64,000 nt of DNA from Sabethes cyaneus (lineage: Eukaryota; Arthropoda; Insecta; Diptera; Culicidae), in the NCBI RefSeq assembly GCF_943734655.1, contig NC_071355.1, positions 219,481,527 through 219,545,526 of the forward strand, written 5' to 3'. The translations under genes were made by a program, and so were the position numbers. How positions within the stretch are numbered: the first letter of the stretch is position 1; each line of letters starts with the position of its first letter. Below are positions 44,051 to 54,266 of this stretch, one piece after another. The notes under the pieces are model-generated. The model saw only the letters and a program-made list of their open reading frames with translations, did no database searches and was not told the DNA's origin.

Positions 44051-45155
44051 GTCCTGCACTCAGTGCACCTATTTTGCTTTTTAAGCTGTAACACCTCAGC
44101 CAAATAAAATTCGAAAAAGTTATGTATGGCGTATGGGGCATTTATAGAGTCAATTATTATCCATAAGATTGCTGAACTAAGTAGGGTAACCTATTTTGGA
44201 CCCCATCAGCAGCTGTACCATTTGATTTTGCTGTAAGTGTCCAAATTATGTACAGCTGTTAATGGGGTCCGAAATACGTTGGTTACCCTATTGCTCGATC
44301 TCACGTCCCAGTTCACACTGGACGATACACCAAGGGCGCTCTGTGCACCACCCAGTGTGAAGTGAGAGTGCACCGTAAAGCATAGTATACAGTTCCAAGC
44401 GAAGTGAAAATTGAAGCAAGTGAAAAAGCGTCCCTTTTCGCTCGCGGAAAATAAAGACTGTGGATCTCTTAATAATTTCATTAGCTTTCGGTTTACAGTT
44501 CATGCGAAGTGAATTGAAGGGTTTACAGTTCGAGCGAAGAGAAAATAAATTTAACACCAATGCGGTATTTACAAGTGGGGCAATGGTGCTGCAGCAGTTA
44601 AGTGTAGCGCAAAACATTATCAATACGCTTTTGGAACCGAAAAACAAGTAATAACGGTTAGGCGTGACGTCCAATTCTACAAAAAAGTCCGCATTGCTCG
44701 TTGCGGTATGTTTTTGGAGTCATGAAGTTTTTGTCGCCAATATTAACAAATATTTTCCTTTTCCACACCTCTACACACTCATTGGCTTGAAACGTCAAGT
44801 TTTCGCTAGCTGCAGCCTTGTTCACGAGCGTAGGCGCGTGCGAACGAATAGTACCCAAGTGAAAAAGATGTCATCCACAATCTTTAATTTCGGTGGATCA
44901 CGTTTGTTTACAGTTCCGAGTGAAGTGAAATGCGGCTTTTGCGCTAGTGAAAAAGTTGAGCGGTTTGTATGGGATTTTCACTTCGCTCGGAACTCTATAC
45001 TAGGCTTAAATAGTTAAGATAGAGCAATACTTAGTTCAGCAATCTTATGGATAATAATCGACTCTGTAAATGCCCCATACCTACATAACATTTTCGAATT
45101 TTGTTTGGTTGAGGTGTTACAACTAAATAAGCAAAATACTGAGTGCAGGACAGCC
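44051..45155. mobile_element. Foldback element with long inverted arms
   Basis: The left arm (from GTCCTGCACTCAGT at 44,051) reappears as its reverse complement at 45,155 and inward. Shared blocks include ATTTTGCTT, AACACCTCA, AAATTCGAAAA, GGGGCATTTA and TTATTATCCATAAGATTGCT, then a second stretch (AGTATACAGTTCC, GCGAAGTGAAAA; 44,384-44,411 versus 44,972-45,000). The arms total about 150 bp or more. The interior carries further copies of a TTTACAGTTCNAGCGAAG-like motif at 44,491, 44,521 and 44,906. There is no coding capacity. The superfamily is not assigned. Confidence 0.7.
44184..44288. mobile_element. TA-flanked MITE inside the left foldback arm
   Basis: 105 bp with inverted ends GGGTAACCTATTTTGGACCC and (minus strand) GGGTAACCAACGTATTTCGG, then GACCCCAT and CAGCTGTAC on both sides. 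TA flanks it at 44,182-44,183 and 44,289-44,290. The opposite arm of the foldback has the uninterrupted sequence CTAAGTATTGCTC at the equivalent place, which is the empty site. TA targets suggest Tc1/mariner-type mobilisation. Confidence 0.88.
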
Positions 45156-47150
45156 CTGGATGTGTCAAACACAAAATTTACACATATGACATATAATTGT
45201 CATATGTATTTCTGGGCAGACTTTGTTTATATGTGACACATAATCAATCATATGCGGAGTTTTTAATTGTGATACTTCTGCACCACGCTAAACAATATTT
45301 CGACCCAAGAATGACAGTCAAATACTGCGCATATTTATGATCATCCCCAACACAAAAAATCCAATGCTCGACCGCACCAAATATACGCTGCCCGATAAAA
45401 TAAATAATAGATGATAAATTTGATTCTTGCCGAATCTTTGCTTAACGCGCAAGGGTGGAGATGATTTGGGAAAAATTTAAGAATTAAAATGATAAAACTG
45501 GATACGAAAATTGCTCTCCGCTTTGATCTGGTTTCATGCAGCGTGGTGTTTACCATTCTGCTTCTTTGTCTCGTTTTCTTTCGAATGGTATGTGGGTAGG
45601 TAGGTATAAATGGACAAATTACTTCGTTCCAAGCGTTAAACAAAAGCGCAAACATTCTTATATGATTACGATAGACCGCAAGCCGAGAAACGGTTTCGAC
45701 AGTTGAAAGAGTTTTGTACTAGAACGATTCCACAGAAATGTAAGTTATATGTGATTGGCGAATTTTCCACACCTGGAAGATTTTATGATAATTGTATTTC
45801 TTTCTGTTGTTTATACCAGACCTAACGCTGGTTTTAATAGTTTTAATTAAATGCAAGTTTCGACTGTAAGATTTCTATTTTTAGTTTTTTATTTTCGAGA
45901 TTAAACTTACGAAAATTCTACAACAATGTTTCAAAAGTGTAGTAGATCATCTGATGGGGCTATTCATTTGTAGTTCCCACAATACATGGCTAGCAGAAAC
46001 ATTTTATCATGAAATTGGGAAGACGTTCACAGGATTTCTCAATTCGATAATGCAAATAGATAATGTAGTAAATATTTCGTGGTTTTCCAGTTACTATAGG
46101 ATCATAATTTGTTCATATTTATTCCTTTTGCTAAATAACAGAAACATGGCCAATTTTCGCTGCTATAAGTACAACAGCTAGTGTAATCTCCAAACGCTAC
46201 TACGTCCCCGTGGCATGCGCGGAGATGCATAAATCGATTCGATCGGACGGTAACAGCAGAAAGGTAACCGGAGGCTTCGGAGCACATTATCCACATCTTT
46301 TCGGTTTCACCAGCTTCTTCGCATGCATGCATGGGTTCAGGCACTGCAATCAAGCTCACTACCAAAATACCGAAAATCTTCCCGAAGCGCTGGGGACACA
46401 GCTGCTGGTAGCCGGGTGCGTGTTTCTTAATTTCGGCACTGTCGTGCCGAATAAATAAATTCGCTAAAAAGCAGGTTTAATTAATTACAATGTGCTACTG
46501 TGTGCTTGTTCGCCTGATCGGTCTTTGTGTGCCTGTGTCGTTTAAACAGGCCACGGCACCCTGCCTGGTTTACACCTGAAAAATTCCATCCATGAGCATA
46601 TGCAGCTTTCGGGCACGGTTGAACACTTAAATGATATGCACAGGTCAGGAAAGTTCCATATGACCTCAATCTGGCTCGCGAAAACAGTAGTTGGGGAATT
46701 GGTTTTGGCCTGTGATGACTGCTTGGTAAAATAACAACAATAACAAAATAGTTAAATATCTAGCTGAATGCATCATTCCAAATTTCAGTCCACGCAAACT
46801 TTAGAAACCGAAAAACATGGAGGTTTTCCATGTAGCTTGCCTACTGGATCAGGAAATGTGTTTTACTTTATTGTTATTGGGTCCTAAATTTACCATGGAT
46901 TTTAGATTGTGTACTTTGAACAACTCAAAATTTTATTTGAAATTTGTAATTCAAAAGATTTTTGTTTTGGTTAAATTAAGGAGTATGTTAACAAAAATCT
47001 TCGATGTCCATGTAGTCTTGTAAAATATTTAATTTCGCGAATCATAAAAATATAGACAATTTACTACAAAACCGCGTTTAAGCATGTGCTAAAATGTGAA
47101 ATTTTACTTTCGGCCATTTTGGCTGCTACTTTATATTGAGCTTTTTTTAC
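45156..47150. other. Noncoding block
   Basis: A hairpin CATATGACA/TGTCATATG lies at about 45,183-45,206. The GC-richer zone 46,190-46,440 holds ORFs on both strands without motifs. No gene recognised. Confidence 0.45.
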
Positions 47151-47399
47151 GAGTAGGGAAATCTGCTGAGCACCTTAAAAGATATGGTACTATCAGACAC
47201 CTGAGAAGACAACTTAGGGTTTGGGGTTAGGTATCCCGACCCCCTAATGGGACGTGAGGATCCAGACCCACTAAAACCCTACTCGAGTCTCCAGCCTTAA
47301 TCCCCCCTGACACCATCTTATCGGTATTACTTCAAGGAGGGGCTATTGTGCTTAACGCACTCTCTTAGATAACTACTGAACTATGGTAGTTAGGCTGTT

Positions 47400-50300
47400 T
47401 ATTCGCCGTTGATCGGCTCTCCAGCGATTTTGTAGCTCAAGTACAATCTGGGTAGCAGCCGCATTGACCGCTCCCCAGACGTCCGAGCTGGAACACATCC
47501 TTTCGACTAATTTATCCAGAGTAGAATCCTGTCCACTCACTGTCATCTTGTTGCTTCTAGCACCCGCGAACTAGGGCATATGAAGAAAGCATGTTCTGCA
47601 GTTTCCTCAACATCCACATCCGCATGCCCAAACTTGTGCAGATACTGTCTAAAACAACAGTTTTGCCATGACATAATCTGTGTCAGATGGAGATTGACTT
47701 GGCCGTGGCGCCTATTGACCCACCCGGATAGTTCCGGGATAAGTCATTGTGTCTACTGGCCTTTTGTGGAATCAGAACATGCCCGCTGCCATGTGGTCAT
47801 TGAGGCTGTTCTTGTGGTACTCCGTATGCCTCTAGTTCCACGTTGGTTGAAGCACTCTACGTCCTCGCTGTTGATGATGCCAATAGGCATTTGAGGCACA
47901 TGGGACGATAGGTACGTTCCAGCTTAACTAGGTAGCTTTTGGTTCCTAACGTCGATGACCACACCGGCCCGTCATACCTAAATATGGACTGGACCACATT
48001 AGCTAATAATCTTCGCTTGCTGCCATATACCGCAGAGCTATTAGACATCATACGAGACAATGCCGAAATAGCTGTGGAAGCCTTCTTGCAGGCATAGTCG
48101 ACGTGGCTCCAGAACTTGAGCTTATCGTCGACCATGACTCCCTGGAGTTTTAAGGACCGCGTTGACGAAATAGTGCAGTCCCTGACACTGATCTTTGCTT
48201 GCATCACCGACTTGCGGTGGTTCACCACGATAACCTCCGTTTTGTGATGCGCTAGCTCCAGTTTCCTAGATCGTATCCGATCTTCAACAATGCTTATAGA
48301 GTGGGCAGCCGTCAACTCAACTTCTATGATAGATTCATCGTAGACTTCCAAGGTGATGTCGTCCACAAAGCCGACAATCACTACCCCTACCGGGAACTAT
48401 AGCTTCAGCACCTCATCATACATGACGTTCCACAATACTGGGTTCAGTATGGAACCTTGCGGAACCCCTGCGGCGATTGGAACGCACTTCTGACCCTCCT
48501 CCGTGTTGTAGCATAGCACACGATTCTGGAAATAATTTTACAGAGCCCTGTACAACGACACCGGCACTTGGACGTTCCGAAGCGAGTTGGCTATGGAGCC
48601 CCAACTAGCGCACTGTTATCATTCAGGCACACCGCTCATATGTCCATATTGAATTTGTAAATATGTATTGTCATCTTGTTTATAAAATAATTGTATAAAT
48701 GTATAAATTGTAATCTAAATGAATATATGTTATTATGAGTAGGGAAAATTCGATATTAACTGAGGGAAATACAAAAATGCACTCCAGTCAGAAATCGACT
48801 TTAGAAGATTAAAATGATATCGCATGGTATACAACCCTGCCACTGAGGAGGATCAATCTGAGTTGCCCGATTAAATGATTAATTCGATCGATAAGAGAGG
48901 AAATTTTGCTGAATTAGAGAGGTACCTGGGAAAGCTACTGGGTTGAGCAAATCACAAAGGTCTTTTCCACTTTAACCACCGTCGTTGAAACATCGAATAG
49001 TGAATGCTAAGAGCTATTTAGCCAGATATATCGAAGAATCGGATATCGAACCGATAGTGAATTGGATACTATAAATTATAGAAAGTGGATCAGAAGTGTA
49101 CCTATAATTTGGAGCTTTGATTGATCAGGTATGCTTCGTTTTGGGTTGGTGGAATTTAACGCTCCCAAGACTTATAACCCAGTAGCTCTAACCTCCCCAT
49201 TTTCCTACAATGCTACAATCCTATGCAGGACCCGTGAGTTTTATCGCAAGTTTTCCACGTGGTCGTTCGGACACACCTCAATTACTGGAAAACGGCCAAC
49301 TTTTGCCTCTAGACCGTCCAGTGATACCTTTTGGCGGGATTTCACCTGTACCACGTGTCGATGAAGTAACCAATAGTACGCGGTGAAGGAGTTCAACGCC
49401 TGTACGAAGGCTCTGAAGCATCCCGAGATCGTCAATTGTCCACCGATTATCGTCCTCGTGGCTAGCAGCAAGCCCGATAGCCGTCACTACGGGCACGGCA
49501 GCAAAGATCCCAATAATCGACGCAGGAGAGAATATCGTACGGAAAAGTAGCAGCAGACGGAGCCGGCCGGCCCAATACCACATTGCGATTGAGTAGGTGA
49601 GGCTTAGGTAATAAACGGTAATTGTAATCGATAAGAAAATTTAGTGCCTGCACACTCATCCGAAATCCTTGATCAGCGTAAAATTGTTTGAGCCGATCCT
49701 GAGAGCAGGCGTGTTGCTCACGGTCGAGCTAGTCGTTTCGGAAAAGAGGCTGATGAATGCACACCCTCAGATCGCCGATGGTGTCTGACCAGCGATCGAG
49801 GGCTTAGACTAGCTGGTCTTCCACCGGTAAGTAATAGCACGTCGAGCGTGACAACTGCGCAATAGCGGATACCCGTCCTCTTACGCTACATTACCACCTC
49901 GGCTGTCTTAGTGACAGATAAGATGGAATCCACCGTAGATTTGCCTTCACGGAAGCCGAATTGGTTCCTTGACAGATCGTTTGTACCCTCAGTGTACTGT
50001 ACGAGTCTGTTAACCCACCCTAGCACCTTGCCGGCAGTATCGATCGACCGGCAGATAGATCGGCCTATGTGACGAAGGGACACCCGGAGGTTTTCCCGGC
50101 TTCAGCAATAGGACCAGGTTCTGTCGCTTTCATCTGTCCAGGAAGTGGCCATCTTCCAGGCATCTACTCATTACTGCCCCGAATAATTCGGGAGCCTCTA
50201 GAATAGCCGCTTTAATTGCCACATTCGAGATTCCGTCTGGTCCCGGAGCCTTGCTCATCTTTAGGGATTTAGCGATCGCAATGAGTTCTTCGTTCGTAAC

Positions 50301-51230
50301 CATCGTTCTCTCCCCGCTTCGTCCGAACGAGCTCTTTGCATAATTCTCTTCGCACGAAGGCACACTCCGCGGAGTTCCGCAATTTCATCTGTCCACCAGT
50401 AAGCCGGTGACCTCCCATACCTATGTCGGCCTTTCCTAGGCATGGTGGCGTCACACGCCTGCGACAGTACCTGAATCAAATGATCAGCGTTCGGATCGAG
50501 CACACCGCATTCACCGCACTCTCTCCGGAACGCTTCCACAAACACTTCGGGATCGAAATATGATATCTTCCATCCACGGGTGGTTAGAGTGTCGGCTCTA
50601 CCCGCCACCTGCCGCCTTGTTATCTGACCGACACCAAAGCGGACCGCCTGATGGTCACTGTGAGTGTAGCCACTGTCTACCCTTCAGTCTCCTATCAGAC
50701 CAGGACTGCCGAATGTCACGCCGATGATAGACTACGCACCATTCCTACTGAAGGTACTTATGGTGCCAACGTTGGCCAGATCTACGTAAAGTTTTGCCAG
50801 AGCCTTAAGCAGAATCCGACTCCTATGGTTCGTGCGACGACTTCCCCACTCTACCGCCCAAGCGTTAAAGTCGACCGCCACGACCACCGGCATTAGACCA
50901 GTCAGCACAACTGATACTCGCTCTACCATCCGCGTAAACTGCTCGATAGACCATCTCAGTGGAGCAGCAGCAGTAGAACATTCCACCCACTTTGGCAACC
51001 GCAAATCCCTCGTCTGCGGTTGACACAACTTCTTGAACCGGGAACCTGCTTGTCGTCCATATAGCCACCGTCACGGACCTATCCGAGACCCAGTTGCCGT
51101 TTCCGGCAGGAACGCGATATGAATCCGAAATGATGGCAATGTCCGTTGCCGACTCGGAAACTGCTTGATGTAGCAGCTGCTGAGCCGTGCTACAGTGGTT
51201 CGGGTTGAGTTGTGTCACTTGCACTATGAT
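47400..51230 (-). pseudogene. R1 LINE ORF2: endonuclease and reverse transcriptase, broken
   Basis: The endonuclease region (about 51,200-50,640) begins VTQLNPNHCSTAQQLL. It retains VVAVDFNAWAVEWGS, where the usual GDFNAW has V for G, and ends with THSDHQAV. The linker is at 50,261-50,608. RT pieces are KAPGPDGISNVAIK (50,130-50,363), NQFGFREGKSTVDSI (49,886-50,083), motif A start CAVVTLDV (about 49,850, then interrupted), motif B AAGVPQGSILNPVLWNVMYD (about 48,430-48,480) and motif C FVDDI in place of FADDI (about 48,360). The C-terminal part (47,400-48,340) includes KLELAHHKTEVIVVNHRKS and KFGHADVDVEETAEHAFFIC. Stops and frameshifts are frequent, so it is inactive. Confidence 0.85.
48631..49836. 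mobile_element. Unidentified 1.2-kb insertion in the RT motif A of the R1 LINE
   Basis: The RT text stops after TLDV and resumes with an NSASW-like stretch. The 1,206 bp in between are foreign. GCAC precedes the left boundary (48,627-48,630) and follows the right one (49,837-49,840), a plausible 4-bp duplication. With a single GCAC the motif A region becomes nearly continuous. The insert has several overlapping ORFs of 60-100 codons at 49,130-49,660 but no domain I know, and no TG...CA or clear inverted ends. Its nature is unknown. Confidence 0.6.
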
Positions 51231-51239
51231 CGTGGCTTG

Positions 51240-52600
51240 ATCGCCGACACACCAGCCGGGCACTTTGGACCTCCAGTTACGTGCTTTGCGTCCCGTTTAC
51301 CGGTACAAATCGAGCACTTGGGCGGCTCCGCGTAGTTTGTTTATGGCCTTGTTTTATGGCCAGCACTGCCACATCTCCTGCACAATTGACTACTATCTGG
51401 CCGCTTGCAGTTCCAGGCCTTATGCCCGTGCTCAAAGCACCGGAAGCAAGCCTCCGACTGCTTGAGCACGCTCAGTGGGCATACCGACCACCCCACTTTT
51501 AGCCTAGCAGCTTTCAGGGTTTCGTTTCCGTCCGCCAGCGGGAGTCGTATGGTGGCTTTCTAGGTCCCGACAGGACCCCTACGCAGGCGAACCGCCTCAG
51601 TTGCCACCACCACTGCACTTTGGTCTTTGAGAGCCTGTACGACTTCGCACACATCGGTGATCTCATCCAGGTTTTTAAGCTGGAGAGTCATTTCTGGTGT
51701 AAGAGCACGTACCTGCACTCCCTCCCTGAGCACTCCTTCCGCAACCGACTTGTATGCGGAACTCTTCTTGGTGGCGTCCTTCTTTAACTCAAGGATCATT
51801 TCGCCAGTGCGTGAGCGGCGGATGCTCCGCATGTCCGCGTCCAGATCCCTGAGTAGGGCATCTCCTCTCATGGCCTTTAAAACCTCCGAGTATTTCGACA
51901 TGTCCGTTTTCAGGATTAGAGCGTCGCTCTTTGACGCTCGCTTCCTTGTCGGTTTAGGTGGAGCTTCTTTTTTCTTTTTTTTTTCTTGTTGGCCTTAACT
52001 TCGATCCAGGGAATACCCGTCTTGGTGCTTCTCGCTGGTTGATCGATTGGCTCCGTCAACCCGCTCGCCTAGGGGTTTTTACCGATCAGGCGTTTTTTTG
52101 GTCCACTGGGGGTGCCATCCCCTGGGGACTGTCTCATACGCTTGGCAGACGCCTTATCACTGTTGGTAATGTTCTCCGTAGCTTTCTCAGCCGCGCTGCG
52201 ACACCCTGTCAATGGACAGGCATCCGTCTGTACTGACTTCGACGCCTTCACGGTCCTCTTCTTCACCTCTCCAGCAAGCGCCACGAGGTCGTTGTGAGTT
52301 TTGGTCGCTGCACACAAGGTTCAGGTCCTTGGATAAATTGCTGCTTCAGGTCCTTGGAGAAATTGCCGCGACCTGACGTGAACTCCATGATTATATCGAG
52401 CTGCTGTGACGCTGCTACCACTTTAGGTAGTGCGTCCTTATTCTTTCCCCACGCCCTGATTAGCGCTGGGCCGTTCATCGCTGTGTCCGGCGTGGAAGGC
52501 ATACCGCTGCCTTTGCCATCCACACTAGCGCTTCGAGTTGCATCCTTTTCCACCCTTGGTGGAGCACGCTGGATCAGAATCAGAAGCTTCAAGCTTGGAG
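51240..52600 (-). pseudogene. R1 LINE ORF1 (gag-like), broken
   Basis: The N-terminal half (52,069-52,604) is in two frames, one of which has the KASKSVQTDACPLTG stretch. The middle (51,560-51,901) reads MSKYSEVLKAMRGD and RSRTGEMILELKKDA. The C-terminal portion (about 51,240-51,520) contains cysteine-histidine knuckles in shifting frames (ACFRCFEHGHKAWNC, then CRRCGSAGHK-like). This is the RNA-binding ORF1 product of R1-type LINEs, not translatable as it stands. Confidence 0.8.
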
Positions 52601-52840
52601 ACAATCAAGAGTTGATGTCTTACGCCTATCCTCAAGCGTTTCGAGTCCTAGCAATCTGCAATGTGTATCGTACGGAGGCAAGTCCGATGGATTACTCCAG
52701 GGTAGCACCCGAAGGGCATAGTGCATGAACTTTTTCTGCACAGCTTCGATCCTCGCAATCCAGTTTGCTTGAAGCGGACACCATACTATAGAGCAGGATT
52801 CTAGTATTGAGCGTACTAAATTATAATTACTAGTACTAAG
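52601..52840 (-). pseudogene. Jockey-type LINE RT C-terminal fragment
   Basis: The minus strand shows pieces like RIEAVQKKFMHYALR and LPWSN in family order (IEAVQKRF..ALR.LPW, then LP.YE.RC.LL.LETLE). They are the extreme C-terminal region of Jockey/I-type reverse transcriptases. The fragment stops at the 5' end of the R1 LINE, so the R1 copy may have inserted into or next to it. Confidence 0.65.
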
Positions 52841-52982
52841 TAGTACTAATTACAAAAAGATTCTGATTCTTTGTCATCAATATTAATGCATAAACTGCGG
52901 CCAGACAGATAAGACCATGTCCATCTCGTAAAAGCGGCAGAAATTTTAGCTTTTAGATCAGTGTATACAGCATCTACTTGCG

Positions 52983-52984
<2 letters not shown>

Positions 52985-53038
<54 letters not shown>
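52985..53038 (+). repeat. Dinucleotide microsatellite (AG)27
   Basis: 54 bp of uninterrupted AG, followed by purine-rich GAGAGAAAGAGAACG sequence to about 53,115. Confidence 0.97.
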
Positions 53039-53041
<3 letters not shown>

Positions 53042-53184
53042 GAAAAAGCATGCGAGAGAGAAAGAGAACGAAAGAGAAATACAGACAGCCAGAGCCAAAG
53101 ATAGAGATCGAGAGATAAAAACTATAATGTAATGTAAATGTAAAAACGCTGAACCCCAGAAGCGGTTTGCATCTTAAATTGTAG

Positions 53185-53300
53185 GGGTCAATCCCGTGTA
53201 GTGGTTAGCATTCACACCTCTCACGGCGAGAACCCGGGTTCAAATCCCAACCCCGCAGAAGTCACGAATGACGAAGTAACTATAATCAAAACAAAAAAAA
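53185..53300 (+). repeat. Short tRNA-derived SINE (copy 1) with perfect 14-bp duplication
   Basis: 116 bp. The tRNA-like head has TAGTGGTTAGCATTCACACC (A-box region), the loop CTCTCAC and the B-box GGGTTCAAATCCC. The short tail CAGAAGTCACGAATGACGAA leads to an A-rich end. The flanking direct repeats ATCTTAAATTGTAG at 53,171-53,184 and 53,301-53,314 are identical, proving retroposition. The head resembles tRNA-Glu or tRNA-Asp. Confidence 0.92.
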
Positions 53301-53314
53301 ATCTTAAATTGTAG

Positions 53315-54217
53315 ACATTATTTATTTATGCTTTCTGCGTATGTGAATCTAACCTCTGATTTGCAACCTTAAATACTTATCGGCGGAACGCTTATCGGTC
53401 AGTATCATAAATAAATACTAGAATCAAAAGAAATATTTTTTTCTTTTTAATTTTCATACTCTAGTGAGACGCAATAAAGAAAGATTAGACTGAAAATATC
53501 TCAGAAAATAGAAAAATATTACGCAACATAAAAGTTTCGGGATCCATCTTGTCTCGACGGTGGTGGTTATCATATTGAAAAATTGCTGCGGTTATTCACT
53601 TCTTTCATTAACATTGTGTGTCAACGAAAATGTCGCGCCAAAGCTCAGAGAGAATCAAAAATTCCACCTCGTTCCGAATGATTTATTTTCGCTATCTTAT
53701 TTAGTGGTTGAGATTTTTTTTTGCTTTCGATGATATTTCTGGGAGCAGGTTTCGCGAAACATTGACAGCGAGTCCTGCCGGCAGACCATAGCCAGCAGCG
53801 CAGAAGAAACTCGAACCGAACCAAGCAGCGCGGCATGCAGTTCGCTGCAAGTGCTTCACAGCAGCGCAGCGTCAGAAGAACAGAGAACGGACGAACGAAC
53901 GAACGAACGAACGAACGAACGAAGGGGTAAAGCAACCGATCATGTTATCCATTTGATTCGATGGTGTTTGCTTTGTGGGACCCAATAAGCTTGGACACAA
54001 CAAATTGCTAAAAATAAATCTTTAATTTATGATCCGCATTTCGCAGCCATACCCAGGTGTTTGGCAGAAGCGCAAAAAAGGAAAACACGAAACAATAACG
54101 ACGAAGAAGCAATTTTTGTTTCTTGGCCAAAGCATTCACGTCCAGCAGCGACCAGAGAGAAAAGGAGCGTTTTATGAATACGAAACGCAGCTGAATAGGG
54201 GAATTGAAAATTAATCT
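53315..54217. other. Noncoding, with (ACGA)n run
   Basis: AT-rich to about 53,640, then a GC-richer part ending in an ACGA/GAAC tetranucleotide run at 53,885-53,923. Small frames on both strands (53,645-53,935 minus; 54,029-54,214 plus) carry no motif. Confidence 0.5.
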
Positions 54218-54225
54218 ATCTTGGT

Positions 54226-54245
54226 TTTATTGAAGAATATTTATT
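54226..54245 (-). terminator. Polyadenylation signals of the TTC8 gene
   Basis: On the minus strand two AATAAA hexamers lie at 54,245-54,240 and 54,231-54,226, beginning 22 and 36 bases after the stop codon. They would serve as 3'-end processing signals. The 3' UTR is apparently very short. Confidence 0.6.
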
Positions 54246-54266
54246 AACACTTTTTTATTTCGATTT

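Larger units (their letters stand above)
47152..52600 (-). mobile_element. Decayed R1-clade LINE, nearly full length, with a 1.2-kb insertion
   Basis: On the minus strand the parts appear in the right order: ORF1 (gag-like, zinc knuckles), endonuclease, linker, RT, C-terminal region and a 3' UTR ending near GGTGCTCAGCAGATTTCCCT. All reading frames are broken by stops and shifts. The wording of the motifs (SAYWWTDEI-like, FGFREGKSTVDSI, FVDDITLEVYDE, LAHHKTEVIVVNHRKS) matches R1-type elements of mosquitoes. The 5' end abuts a Jockey-type fragment at about 52,600. Coordinates of both ends are approximate. Confidence 0.85.
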
